64,000 nt of DNA from Alkalithermobacter paradoxus. Lineage in GTDB: Bacteria > Bacillota > Clostridia > Peptostreptococcales > Peptostreptococcaceae. The notes under the pieces are model-generated. The model ran no database searches. It saw nothing but the letters and a program-made list of their open reading frames with translations, and was not told where the DNA came from. The stretch covers positions 372,001-436,000 of the forward strand of contig MZGW01000001.1 in NCBI GenBank assembly GCA_002029295.1, given 5' to 3'. The position numbers and the translations under genes were made by a program. This document shows positions 1 through 8,579 of this stretch, piece by piece; within the stretch, counting starts at the first letter, position 1, and each line of letters opens with the position of its first letter.

Positions 1-27
1 CATTTTATGTATGAGAAGAACACTTAG
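1..27 (+). CDS. C-terminal tail of an upstream gene (partial)
   Basis: Frame 1 reads eight residues (HFMYEKNT) and then a TAG at 25-27. This would be the end of a gene lying mostly outside the window. Given cheC and cheD just downstream, a chemotaxis gene is plausible, but eight residues identify nothing. The stop codon lies in the hairpin at 15-35. Confidence 0.3.
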   Translation, partial: HFMYEKNT

Positions 28-35
28 TGTTCTTC
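15..35 (+). other. Hairpin at the junction upstream of cheC
   Basis: GAAGAACAC and GTGTTCTTC form a perfect 9-bp stem with a TTA loop. There is no T-tract, so it is probably an RNA processing or stability element and not a terminator. It makes the GTG at 27 an unlikely start for cheC because that codon would be buried in the stem. Confidence 0.5.
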
Positions 36-59
36 AGAGCGTTTATTATGACTTTTTCT

Positions 60-671
60 ATGGATGATATTAAAGGATTATATTTAGATGTTATTAAAGA
101 AATAGGGAATATAGGAGCGGGTAATGCAGCAACATCTTTATCTGCTATGATAAATAAAAAAATAGAAATGGAAGTTCCTTCTGTTGAGATATTAAATATA
201 GAAAAGATTGTTGAAATATTAGGTGGGGAAGAGCTAAGTGTAGTTGGAGTATATGTAAACTTTTTTGGAGATATTAAAGGAACTATGCTTTTGATATTAG
301 ACATATCATCAAGTGATAATCTACTTTCTATACTATTTGGACATAAAATTAGTGAAATAGATTATAATGATATGCAGTTGTCAGCCCTACAGGAAATAGG
401 AAATATATTATCTAGTGCGTATATAAATTCTATATCCTCTTTATCGAATTTAAAAGCTAATATTTCAGTACCGTCTGTTAGTATAGATATGGCTGGGTCC
501 ATACTAAGTGTTCCAGCGATAGAATATGGAATTATTAGTGATAAAATAATTCTAATTGAAAATAAACTTACAGAGGGAGAAAATGAGATTGTAGCTAAAT
601 TTTTCTTAATGCCAGATATAGACTCGTTCAAGACATTGTTCAAAAGCCTAGGAGTGTTCAAAGATGACTAA
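60..671 (+). CDS. cheC: CheY-P phosphatase CheC
   Basis: CheC dephosphorylates CheY-P and, with CheD, takes part in the adaptation system of Firmicute chemotaxis. Both duplicated active-site motifs are visible. The first is near the N-terminus (LDVIKEIGNIGAGNAATSLS) and the second mid-protein (ALQEIGNILSSAYIN); each has the E-x2-N pair followed by a conserved Pro, so both sites look intact. About 203 residues, as expected for the family. The start is uncertain: the frame is open from a GTG at 27 and has an ATG at 48, but the ATG at 60 best matches the family N-terminus. No strong Shine-Dalgarno sequence is visible for any of them, so translational coupling to the upstream gene is likely. The last 8 nt overlap cheD. 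Confidence 0.93.
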   Translation: MDDIKGLYLDVIKEIGNIGAGNAATSLSAMINKKIEMEVPSVEILNIEKIVEILGGEELSVVGVYVNFFGDIKGTMLLILDISSSDNLLSILFGHKISEIDYNDMQLSALQEIGNILSSAYINSISSLSNLKANISVPSVSIDMAGSILSVPAIEYGIISDKIILIENKLTEGENEIVAKFFLMPDIDSFKTLFKSLGVFKDD

Positions 672-1149
672 TAATATTAAAGTTGGAATGGCTGACTACA
701 AACTAGGAAGAAATAACGATGTTTTGACGACATTAGGACTAGGATCTTGTGTAGGAATAGTAATATATGATAAGACAAGAAAAATTGCTGGAATGGCTCA
801 TATTATGCTTCCTTCGAGTAAAGAAATAAAAAATAATTCTAATAAAGCAAAATTTGCAGATACAGCTATTGAGGAATTACTAAATGAAATAGCAAGAATG
901 GGTGCAAATAAAAACGCATTGACGGCTAAAATTGCAGGTGGGGCTCAAATGTTCAAAATATCAGCTCAAAATGAAAATTTAAACATAGGAAAAAGAAATG
1001 TAATAGCTGTGAAAGATATATTAATGTATTTTAAAATACCTATAATAGCAGAAGATGTATTAGGGAATTATGGTAGAACCATAGAGTTTGATTGTAGTAC
1101 TGGAAATTTAAAGATTAAAGCCATAGGTAAGGAAGTAAAAATAATATGA
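664..1149 (+). CDS. cheD: Chemoreceptor glutamine deamidase CheD
   Basis: CheD deamidates specific glutamines of methyl-accepting chemotaxis proteins and, when bound to CheC, boosts its CheY-P phosphatase activity. 161 residues, the normal family length. The catalytic triad typical of CheD is visible as Thr23, Cys29 (in TTLGLGSCVGIVIYD) and His46 (in GMAHIMLPSS). The ATG overlaps the cheC stop by 8 nt, indicating translational coupling, which suits two proteins that form a complex. It ends 16 nt before a small membrane protein gene in the same operon. Confidence 0.96.
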   Translation: MTNNIKVGMADYKLGRNNDVLTTLGLGSCVGIVIYDKTRKIAGMAHIMLPSSKEIKNNSNKAKFADTAIEELLNEIARMGANKNALTAKIAGGAQMFKISAQNENLNIGKRNVIAVKDILMYFKIPIIAEDVLGNYGRTIEFDCSTGNLKIKAIGKEVKII

Positions 1150-1165
1150 TTTTAGGTGTTGCAAT

Positions 1166-1486
1166 ATGAAATGGAAATTAGTAAGTGTATTTATAATAAA
1201 CTATTTAATAACAATCATTATATTTGGCATTTCCATTATCAATGGATTTAGTTTTAATGAATTCATAAGTAGATATATGGTTGCTATTATTTCCATAAAT
1301 GTATTTGCATTCATATTGTATAAATTTGTATTTGGTGATATAAAAAAGTATAGAGACAAGCCAAATATAGATATTACACTACCTCCAACTGAATCTGACT
1401 TAAGTGATATACTAAAAGAAAGTTATGAACAAATTGGAACTGAAGATGATTTTAAAGAGATTAATTTAGATGATTTAACAAAATAA
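1166..1486 (+). CDS. Small two-helix membrane protein of the che-sigD operon
   Basis: I do not recognise a named family. The 106-residue protein has two hydrophobic segments (about residues 5-25 and 38-56) with a short loop between them. A polar, acidic cytoplasmic-looking tail of about 50 residues follows. It sits between cheD and sigD with short gaps, so it is probably co-transcribed with motility genes. The start ATG has a weak AGGTG ribosome-binding site. A role in motility or chemotaxis is inferred only from position. Confidence 0.75.
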   Translation: MKWKLVSVFIINYLITIIIFGISIINGFSFNEFISRYMVAIISINVFAFILYKFVFGDIKKYRDKPNIDITLPPTESDLSDILKESYEQIGTEDDFKEINLDDLTK

Positions 1487-1511
1487 CCTTGAAGAGTTCG
1501 GGGGTATTTAA

Positions 1512-2255
1512 ATGAGCCAGATGGAATTATGGAATAAGTATAAAGAAGCAAAGGATGAGATATTGAAATCAGATATAAAGAAAGACTTGATTCTACAATA
1601 TTTAAGCTTAGTTAAAATAATAGCTGGCAGATTATATAACTACTATGGGTCAAATGTAGAATATGATGATTTAGTGAGTTATGGAATAATAGGCCTTATT
1701 GATGCTATACAGAAGTATGATTGTAGCAAAAACATAAAATTTGAAACGTATGCATCTGTTAGAATCAGAGGAGCCATAATAGACGAGATAAGAAATTTAG
1801 ATTGGATACCAAGGTCCGTAAGACAAAAATCTAAACTACTGAAAGATGCGTACAGCAAATTAGAAATGACTTTAGGAAGGACTCCAAATGTTAGTGAGAT
1901 AAGCAAAGAAATAAACAAAACTGAAGATGAAGTATTGAAGTTATTAGAAGACACGAATGTTTATAATGTGATATCTTTAGAAGAACAGATAAATGACAAT
2001 CTAAAAATTCAAATAAAAGATGATTCTATAAATTCGAATCCTGAAGAATCATTGTTAGAAAAAGATACTATAGATAACCTGAAGAAAGCTATAAAAGGCT
2101 TAACAGAGAGAGAACAGTTAATAATAAATTTATATTACTATGAGGGATTAACATATAAAGAGATAGCTAACATTCTAAACATATCTGAATCTAGAATATC
2201 TCAAATTCATAGTAGGAGCATATTAAAATTAGGGGTTAAGATGGATAAAATGTAG
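1512..2255 (+). CDS. sigD: Flagellar sigma factor SigD (FliA/WhiG family, sigma-28)
   Basis: Directs RNA polymerase to late flagellar, chemotaxis and autolysin promoters. 247 residues. Region 2 (about residues 20-95) contains the YDDLVSYGIIGLIDAI core-binding helix and FETYASVRIRGAIIDEIR. A shortened region 3 is followed by region 4 with a helix-turn-helix near the C-terminus (LTYKEIANILNISESRISQIH). There is no region 1.1, as usual for this group. GGGGG about 7 nt upstream serves as ribosome-binding site. As in Bacillus, it follows cheC-cheD. Confidence 0.96.
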   Translation: MSQMELWNKYKEAKDEILKSDIKKDLILQYLSLVKIIAGRLYNYYGSNVEYDDLVSYGIIGLIDAIQKYDCSKNIKFETYASVRIRGAIIDEIRNLDWIPRSVRQKSKLLKDAYSKLEMTLGRTPNVSEISKEINKTEDEVLKLLEDTNVYNVISLEEQINDNLKIQIKDDSINSNPEESLLEKDTIDNLKKAIKGLTEREQLIINLYYYEGLTYKEIANILNISESRISQIHSRSILKLGVKMDKM

Positions 2256-2271
2256 TATCAGGGGGATTGAA

Positions 2272-3678
2272 ATGAGTTCAAAAGGAAATATATCAGTAGT
2301 AGAAAAATATAATGGATTTGAGCTTGTATTAAGCACAATTGACAATATGATGCAGGCTTACTTAACAATAAAATCATATAATGCGAACACATGTGTTACT
2401 ATTGATGAAATACTTAATTTTTTAGAGAAAAATAAAATCACATATGGAGTAAATGAACCATTACTTAATGTGATAGTAGCTAATAAAATGTATAATTCAC
2501 CAATAAATATTGCACAAGGACTTAAACCGGTTAAAGGAGAAGACGGGTTCATTAAATATTTCTTTAATACAAACAAACAGCTCAAAGCGTTAACGTGTGA
2601 AAATGGAAAAGTGGATTTTAAGGAGCTTGGGTATGTAGAAAATATAGAAAAAAACGCCATCCTAGCAGAAAAAGTGCCTCCTAAAAAAGGAACTAACGGC
2701 ATAAATGTGCTAGGGGAGGTAGTTGAAGCTCCTTTAGGAAAGGATGTTGCTTTTAAACTAGGTAAAAATGTAAAACTAAGTGAGGATGGAATTCATGTCA
2801 TAAGCATGTGTGCTGGTAGAATTGATTTTAAAGATGGGAGAATAGGGATAAATACAGTATTGACTATACCTGGGAATATAGATGCGTCTACAGGAAACAT
2901 AAGATTTAATGGAGATATAGTTATAAACGGAGATATAAAGACAGGATTTATTGTAGAAGCAGATGGAAATATAGAAGTAAATGGAGTAATTGAGGGGGCT
3001 ATCATTAAGGCGAAAGGAAATCTTATCGTAAAGGGTGGAATACAAGGAAACGATAAGGCAAATATATATTCAGAGGGAAATATAATTTGTAAGTATATAG
3101 AAAATGCAAAAATAATCTGTGAAGGCGACATAACTACAGACTTTATAATCCATGGAATCATAATATGTGGAAATGATCTAAATGTTATTGGAAAAAAAGG
3201 ATTGATAGTAGGAGGCCAAGTAAGAGTCAAAAATCAGATTATTGCAAATACCATAGGATCTCCTATGGAGACTGCTACGTATATAGAAGTTGGAATTAAT
3301 CCAAAACTTAAGTTAAAGCGAGACTCATATAATGAAGAAAAATTAATAATAGAGAAAAATCTGAAAAATATTTTATATACAATAAATTCACTTAAAGACA
3401 TGATGAAAAAAGCAGCTTTAAGTCAGGAAAAAAAACAATTGTTAACTAAAAGCATAGATGCTTATAAAGAGCTTACTCAAAAGTTAGAGTTAATTAATAA
3501 GGAAATAAAGTTATTAGAAGAGGAAATAATCAATTTAAAATGTGGAAAAATAATAGTTAAAAATGAAATATATCCAGGTTGTAAAATAGTTATAGGAAGA
3601 AATACTAAGTATATAAATGAAAGGACATCTACAGTTCAAATTTGTATAGAAGAAGGACAAATAGTTACTAGAAGTTAA
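2272..3678 (+). CDS. fapA: FapA-like DUF342 protein (flagellar assembly protein A family)
   Basis: DUF342/FapA proteins are associated with flagellar assembly or placement; biochemical function is poorly known. 468 residues. The N-terminal region (about 1-180) carries the FapA N-terminal domain. A run of short beta-rich repeats rich in Gly-Asn/Asp and Ile (about 190-330, such as IPGNIDASTGNIRFNGDIVI) predicts a right-handed parallel beta-helix of the polymer-forming-cytoskeletal type. A coiled coil at about 350-420 follows, then a small C-terminal beta domain. Strong SD (AGGGGG) before the ATG. It lies between sigD and a SwrB-like gene, a frequent Clostridia arrangement. Confidence 0.85.
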   Translation: MSSKGNISVVEKYNGFELVLSTIDNMMQAYLTIKSYNANTCVTIDEILNFLEKNKITYGVNEPLLNVIVANKMYNSPINIAQGLKPVKGEDGFIKYFFNTNKQLKALTCENGKVDFKELGYVENIEKNAILAEKVPPKKGTNGINVLGEVVEAPLGKDVAFKLGKNVKLSEDGIHVISMCAGRIDFKDGRIGINTVLTIPGNIDASTGNIRFNGDIVINGDIKTGFIVEADGNIEVNGVIEGAIIKAKGNLIVKGGIQGNDKANIYSEGNIICKYIENAKIICEGDITTDFIIHGIIICGNDLNVIGKKGLIVGGQVRVKNQIIANTIGSPMETATYIEVGINPKLKLKRDSYNEEKLIIEKNLKNILYTINSLKDMMKKAALSQEKKQLLTKSIDAYKELTQKLELINKEIKLLEEEIINLKCGKIIVKNEIYPGCKIVIGRNTKYINERTSTVQICIEEGQIVTRS

Positions 3679-3691
3679 CAAGGAGGCTTAC

Positions 3692-4027
3692 ATGAGCGTC
3701 AACCATATCTTTATCATTGTATCTGTAATCATATCTACTGTGAGTATACTCTTTTTAAATAAATACCTAAAGAACATAGATGAAGTCATGTTTGAGAATG
3801 GAAAAAATGAATCGCAAAAGATAATAAATAAATTAAATGAGTTAGAAACTAAAATTAAAAATTCACAAAGAGACACGTTAGTACATAAAGAAAAAGTTAG
3901 CTATTCAAGCGACATAGAAAAACTGTTAGCCAAAGGATATTCAAAAGAAGAAATAGCTAAAAAGACAAACAAAAGCATAAGAGAAATAGATTTAATATTG
4001 AGATTAAGAGAAGGAGGTAAGTCTTGA
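3692..4027 (+). CDS. SwrB/YlxL-like membrane-anchored protein (DUF6115 type)
   Basis: 111 residues: an N-terminal transmembrane helix (about 5-23), a charged coiled-coil stretch (about 27-70), and a C-terminal helical motif (KLLAKGYSKEEIAKKTNKSI) resembling a helix-turn-helix. This layout matches the SwrB/YlxL family, which in Bacillus lies just downstream of sigD and promotes flagellar basal-body maturation. The family call rests on architecture and position, since overall identity cannot be measured here. AGGAGG precedes the ATG. The last 4 nt overlap the TTG start of the next gene. Confidence 0.7.
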   Translation: MSVNHIFIIVSVIISTVSILFLNKYLKNIDEVMFENGKNESQKIINKLNELETKIKNSQRDTLVHKEKVSYSSDIEKLLAKGYSKEEIAKKTNKSIREIDLILRLREGGKS

Positions 4028-4416
4028 AAAAAATAATAATGTTTATTTTTTTATTAGGACTTTCTTTAGGTGTTATGACTACATCTATAGTAAATATCGG
4101 TTTAAAAAAAGAAGTACAAGTCGAAAAAGAATCTATAGAAGACAGATATTCAGAAAAAGAAGAAATAGAAGAAGAACAACACAATGATAAAATACAAATA
4201 AATGAAAAAGAAGAATATGTGAATATTACAGTAAAAAGTGGATATACTTCACATAGAGTAATAGATATATTGTACGAAAATGAATTGATTTATAATAAAG
4301 AAGATTTTAAATTAATGTTAGATTTACTTAATTTAAATAGTAAAATTAAGGTTGGAGAAATAAACATAAAAAAAGGCTCAAGTATGAAATCGATAATAGA
4401 CAAACTAACTAACTAA
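4024..4416 (+). CDS. Membrane-anchored lone LysM-like domain related to the MltG N-terminus
   Basis: 130 residues with an N-terminal membrane anchor (about 3-23), a very acidic linker of about 40 residues, and a C-terminal domain of about 65 residues. That domain resembles the LysM-like subdomain preceding the catalytic part of YceG/MltG lytic transglycosylases (pattern SGYTSHRVIDILYENELI, then KVGEINIKKGSSMKSIIDKL). The catalytic domain is absent, and the ORF ends normally, so this is a complete short protein and not a visible truncation. It starts at TTG in a 4-nt overlap (TTGA) with the previous gene and is the last gene before the rpsB promoter. Confidence 0.7.
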   Translation: MKKIIMFIFLLGLSLGVMTTSIVNIGLKKEVQVEKESIEDRYSEKEEIEEEQHNDKIQINEKEEYVNITVKSGYTSHRVIDILYENELIYNKEDFKLMLDLLNLNSKIKVGEINIKKGSSMKSIIDKLTN

Positions 4417-4427
4417 TAAAAAAAATA

Positions 4428-4456
4428 TTGTAAATGAAATCCTCGTATGCTATACT
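4428..4456 (+). promoter_or_regulatory. Sigma-A promoter of rpsB-tsf
   Basis: TTGTAA at 4428-4433, a 17-nt spacer, and TATACT at 4451-4456 preceded by TGC (extended -10). It begins 12 nt after the upstream stop codon, so the rpsB operon has its own start. Predicted transcription start is near 4463. Confidence 0.85.
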
Positions 4457-4462
4457 ATCAAG

Positions 4463-4562
4463 GGTGAAATTATTACACACGCTTTGGAATTCTTAAAACG
4501 GTGCCAACAGGTATTTTAAGGAGATGACCAATGCGGAGGAAAAAACCATGGAGGTGCTTTAA
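4463..4562 (+). promoter_or_regulatory. rpsB leader RNA, candidate ribosomal protein S2 autoregulatory element
   Basis: About 100 nt of leader lie between the promoter and rpsB. CTTAAAA (starting near 4493) can pair with TTTTAAG (ending at 4520), giving a 7-bp stem. An AAGGAG at 4518-4523 sits 7 nt before an ATG at 4531 that opens a 13-codon frame running into rpsB. Structured rpsB leaders are known in Firmicutes; that this is one is an inference from position and the stem. Confidence 0.6.
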
Positions 4563-5282
4563 ATGTCAGTAATAGCAATGAAACAATTATTAGAAGCAGG
4601 TGTTCACTTTGGACATCAAACAAGAAGATGGAATCCAAAAATGGCTCAGTACATATTCACTGAGAGAAATGGAATTTACATCATCGATTTACAAAAAACA
4701 GTTAAAAAAATCGAAGAAGCATACAGATTTACAAAAGAAGTTGCTGAAAGTGGAAAACCTATATTATTCGTAGGTACTAAAAAACAAGCTCAAGAAGCTA
4801 TAAAAGAAGAAGCTGAAAGAACAAATATGTTCTACGTAAATGAAAGATGGTTAGGTGGAATGTTAACTAACCACAAGACTATTAAAAATAGAATAGCTAG
4901 ATTAAGAGAATTAGAAAAAATGGAAGAGGATGGAACATTCAATGTTCTTCCAAAGAAAGAAGTAATACAATTAAGACATGAGAAAGAAAAATTAGAAAAA
5001 TACCTAAATGGTATAAAAGATATGGAAGAACTACCAGGAGCTTTATTCATAGTTGACCCTAGAAAAGAAAGAATAGCTATAAAAGAAGCTCATAAATTAG
5101 GTATACCTGTTATTGCGATTGTTGATACGAACTGTGATCCAGAAGAAATCGACTATCCAATTCCAGGAAATGATGACGCAATAAGAGCTGTTAAACTTAT
5201 AACTTCTACACTTGGTAATGCTATATTAGAAGGTAAGCAAGGAGTTCAAGACGAACAAGAAACAGAAGAAGTAGCAGAATAA
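4563..5282 (+). CDS. rpsB: 30S ribosomal protein S2
   Basis: S2 binds the 30S subunit late in assembly at the platform-head junction and is needed for S1-like docking. 239 residues, normal length. The N-terminus [20 protein letters not shown] is diagnostic, followed by [20 protein letters not shown] and the late [19 protein letters not shown] signature. The C-terminus is acidic. GGAGG lies 8 nt before the ATG. tsf follows after a hairpin, the usual bacterial pairing. Confidence 0.99.
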   Translation: MSVIAMKQLLEAGVHFGHQTRRWNPKMAQYIFTERNGIYIIDLQKTVKKIEEAYRFTKEVAESGKPILFVGTKKQAQEAIKEEAERTNMFYVNERWLGGMLTNHKTIKNRIARLRELEKMEEDGTFNVLPKKEVIQLRHEKEKLEKYLNGIKDMEELPGALFIVDPRKERIAIKEAHKLGIPVIAIVDTNCDPEEIDYPIPGNDDAIRAVKLITSTLGNAILEGKQGVQDEQETEEVAE

Positions 5283-5283
5283 T

Positions 5284-5312
5284 AAAGGGTAAGGGAAATT
5301 CCCTTACCTTTA
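5284..5312 (+). other. Intercistronic hairpin between rpsB and tsf
   Basis: TAAGGGAA pairs with TTCCCTTA, extended by AAAGG/CCTTT around one bulged G. No T-tract follows, so it is more likely a processing or partial attenuation element that sets the rpsB:tsf ratio than a full terminator. Confidence 0.6.
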
Positions 5313-5336
5313 ATAATATATATGGAGGCGATGAGT

Positions 5337-6254
5337 ATGGCAATTACAGCTGCAATGGTAAAAGAGTTAAGAGAAAAAACTGGTGCAGGAATGTTAGACT
5401 GTAAAAAAGCATTAGAAGATTCTGGTGCTGACATAGAAAGAGCAGTTGATATATTAAGAGAAAAAGGATTAGCTAAAGCTGCTAAGAAATCTGATAGAAT
5501 AGCTGCAGAAGGATTAGTTTCAATCTCTATTTCAGAAGATAATAAAAAAGCTTCTATAGTAGAGGTAAACTCAGAAACTGATTTCGTAGCTAAAAACGAA
5601 GAGTTCAAAACTTTCGTTAATGATATAACTACTATAGTTTTAAAATCGAATGCAAATACTGTTGAAGAATTATCAAATGAGAAATATTTAGATACAGAAT
5701 CTACAGTTCAAGAAACTCTAAACTCAAAGATAGCAACAATCGGAGAAAATATGAACATAAGAAGATTCGATAAATTTGAAGTTGAAACTGGACAAGTAGC
5801 AGGATATATTCATGGTGGAGGAAAAATAGGAGTACTTGTTGAAATGGAAACAGATAGTAACTCTGATGAAGTTGTAGCTTTAGGTAAAGATATAGCTATG
5901 CAAGTTGCTGCTATGAATCCAAAATATATATCTCAGAAAGATGTAGATCCAGATTACATAGCTCATGAAAAAGAAATACTAATACAACAAGCTTTAAATG
6001 AAGGTAAGCCTGCTGACATAGTAGAAAAAATGGTTGTAGGAAGATTAAATAAACAATTAAAAGAAGTATGCTTATTAGACCAACCATTTGTAAAGAATCC
6101 AGATGTTACAGTAGGACAACTTGTTCAAGATCTTGCTAAGAAATTAGGTACTTCTATAAACGTATCTAAAACTGTAAGATTTGAAGTTGGAGAAGGAATA
6201 GAGAAGAAAGAAGAAAACTTTGCAGAAGAAGTTGCTAAGCAACTTAAAAACTAG
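5337..6254 (+). CDS. tsf: Elongation factor Ts
   Basis: EF-Ts is the nucleotide exchange factor that releases GDP from EF-Tu. 305 residues. The N-terminal UBA-like domain (MAITAAMVKELREKTGAGM and DCKKAL) and the core motif DFVAKNEEF are conserved. The frame is open from an ATG at 5322, but GGAGG at 5325-5329 lies 7-8 nt before the ATG at 5337, which also gives the family N-terminus, so 5337 is chosen. A strong terminator follows at 6266. Confidence 0.98.
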   Translation: MAITAAMVKELREKTGAGMLDCKKALEDSGADIERAVDILREKGLAKAAKKSDRIAAEGLVSISISEDNKKASIVEVNSETDFVAKNEEFKTFVNDITTIVLKSNANTVEELSNEKYLDTESTVQETLNSKIATIGENMNIRRFDKFEVETGQVAGYIHGGGKIGVLVEMETDSNSDEVVALGKDIAMQVAAMNPKYISQKDVDPDYIAHEKEILIQQALNEGKPADIVEKMVVGRLNKQLKEVCLLDQPFVKNPDVTVGQLVQDLAKKLGTSINVSKTVRFEVGEGIEKKEENFAEEVAKQLKN

Positions 6255-6265
6255 TTAAAAAGTCT

Positions 6266-6296
6266 AAAAAGAGAACACGATCGTGTTCTCTTTTTT
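6266..6296 (+). terminator. Intrinsic terminator after tsf
   Basis: A loopless 30-bp palindrome (AAAAAGAGAACACGA and its complement) ends in a run of T residues through 6296. pyrH begins 25 nt later, so downstream transcription relies on read-through or an unseen promoter. Confidence 0.9.
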
Positions 6297-6305
6297 GGAA
6301 AGTGA

Positions 6306-7034
<729 letters not shown>

Positions 7035-7036
7035 AA

Positions 7037-7594
7037 ATGAGATTAGATATTCATAAAACATTAGAAGAGAAAATGGAAAAAACTATGTCAGTATTAAAAG
7101 AAGAATTGAGCGTTATAAGAGCTGGTAGAGCAAATCCTGCAATGCTTGATAGAGTGGTTGTAGATTATTATGGATCTATAACACCTCTTAAGCAGTTAGC
7201 AACGGTTTCGGCTCCTGAACCAAGAGTTATTGTTGTTCAACCATGGGATATGTCTGCACTTAATAGTATAGAAAAAGCTATTCAAAATGCTGATTTAGGA
7301 TTTAATCCTACAAATGATGGTAAAGTTATAAGAATAGTTATTCCACAACTTACAGAAGAAAGAAGAAAAGACCTTCTGAAAATAGTAAACAAAACAGGAG
7401 AAAATGCAAAAGTAGCACTTAGAAACGAAAGAAGAGAAGCGAATGATAAGCTGAAGAAAATGGAAAAAGATGGAGAAATAACTGAAGATGATTTAAAGAA
7501 GGCACAAGATGAGGTTCAAAAAATTACAGATAAGAATATAAAAGTTGTAGATGAGATGTTAGAGAAAAAGAGCAAGGAAATAATGGAGGTTTAA
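7037..7594 (+). CDS. frr: Ribosome recycling factor
   Basis: RRF splits post-termination ribosomes together with EF-G. 185 residues, exactly the family size. Signature stretches include [20 protein letters not shown], the [12 protein letters not shown] segment and the C-terminal helix with [20 protein letters not shown] overlaps the pyrH stop, so translation is likely coupled. The next small gene begins 1 nt after the stop. Confidence 0.98.
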   Translation: MRLDIHKTLEEKMEKTMSVLKEELSVIRAGRANPAMLDRVVVDYYGSITPLKQLATVSAPEPRVIVVQPWDMSALNSIEKAIQNADLGFNPTNDGKVIRIVIPQLTEERRKDLLKIVNKTGENAKVALRNERREANDKLKKMEKDGEITEDDLKKAQDEVQKITDKNIKVVDEMLEKKSKEIMEV

Positions 7595-7595
7595 A

Positions 7596-7799
7596 TTGGA
7601 TATAGATATGCTTTTAGGTCTTGAACTTTCAGAAGCTGATCAGATACTTAAAGATAATAACATCAAGTTTACTGTAAATGAAATAAAAGGGTATAAAGAC
7701 CAAGATATTTTAAATATTCCTAGGGTAATAAAAATAAAAAAATTAGAAAACGATGAAGTTCAGTTGACTGTAACATATTTCTCTACCTCTATAGAATAG
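7596..7799 (+). CDS. Small protein of unknown function between frr and uppS
   Basis: 67 residues starting at TTG, with GGAGG (within the frr 3' end) at good spacing. It has no hydrophobic segment. The sequence is charged and mixed alpha/beta in character (LGLELSEADQILKDNNIKFT, then a basic IKIKKLE strand). No family is recognised. Its last codons and stop form the left arm of an 18-bp perfect hairpin. The tight spacing and good ribosome-binding site make it likely to be real. Confidence 0.65.
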   Translation: MDIDMLLGLELSEADQILKDNNIKFTVNEIKGYKDQDILNIPRVIKIKKLENDEVQLTVTYFSTSIE

Positions 7800-7813
7800 A
7801 GGTAGAGAAATAT
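7775..7813 (+). repeat. 18-bp perfect inverted repeat across a stop codon
   Basis: Arms 7775-7792 and 7796-7813 match perfectly around a 3-nt AGA loop. The stop codon at 7797-7799 is in the right arm. No T-tract follows, so this is a candidate processing, stability or weak terminator hairpin before uppS. Confidence 0.85.
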
Positions 7814-7830
7814 ACAAATGGAGGATTATT

Positions 7831-8565
7831 ATGAGTAATACATTAAAAAGAGAAATTGATTTTAATAATATTCCTAACCATATAGCTATAGTGATGGATG
7901 GAAATGGAAGATGGGCTAAAAAACGATTTTTGCCTAGAACATTTGGTCATAAGGCGGGAATAGAGACTATACGTGAAATTGTAAAAGAATGTAGTAATCT
8001 AGGGGTTAAGTATTTAACTTTATATGCTTTTTCTACAGAAAATTGGAATAGACCGAAACAAGAAGTGAATGCTTTAATGAGTTTATTAGTTGAATATTTA
8101 CAAGTTGAAGTAAAGGAGCTACACAAAAATAATGTTAAACTGAATACAATAGGAGATATATCTAAGTTACCAAGTATGGCTTTACAGAAACTAAATGAAT
8201 CTATACAATTTACACAAAATAATACAGGATTAGTTCTTACTCTAGCATTAAATTATGGGAGTAGAAACGATATAAAAGATGCTCTGATAAATATTCTGAA
8301 AGACTATGAAAATAACAATTTCAAAATTGAAGAAATAGATGAAAATTTCCTGAGAAAATACTTGACAACAAGCATGCTTCCAGATCCTGATATTTTAATT
8401 AGGTCAAGTGGAGAACATAGAGTTAGCAATTTTTTACTTTGGGAAATAGCTTATACAGAGTTTTGGTTTTCGAATATACTATGGCCAGACTTCAAAAAAG
8501 AGCATTTGCATGAAGCAATTTTGGATTACCAAAGCAGAGAAAGAAGATACGGATCCATCAAGTAG
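7831..8565 (+). CDS. uppS: Undecaprenyl (isoprenyl) diphosphate synthase
   Basis: A cis-prenyltransferase that condenses isopentenyl diphosphate onto farnesyl diphosphate to make the C55 lipid carrier for peptidoglycan and wall polymers. 244 residues. The catalytic Asp is in IAIVMDGNGRWAKKR. The substrate-binding motif SSGEHRVSNFLLWEIAYTEF is near the C-terminus. GGAGG lies 8 nt before the ATG. It precedes cdsA, dxr, rseP and ispG as in many Firmicutes, so the operon supplies isoprenoid precursors and the carrier lipid together. Confidence 0.98.
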   Translation: MSNTLKREIDFNNIPNHIAIVMDGNGRWAKKRFLPRTFGHKAGIETIREIVKECSNLGVKYLTLYAFSTENWNRPKQEVNALMSLLVEYLQVEVKELHKNNVKLNTIGDISKLPSMALQKLNESIQFTQNNTGLVLTLALNYGSRNDIKDALINILKDYENNNFKIEEIDENFLRKYLTTSMLPDPDILIRSSGEHRVSNFLLWEIAYTEFWFSNILWPDFKKEHLHEAILDYQSRERRYGSIK

Positions 8566-8579
8566 GGGGTATACTTATT

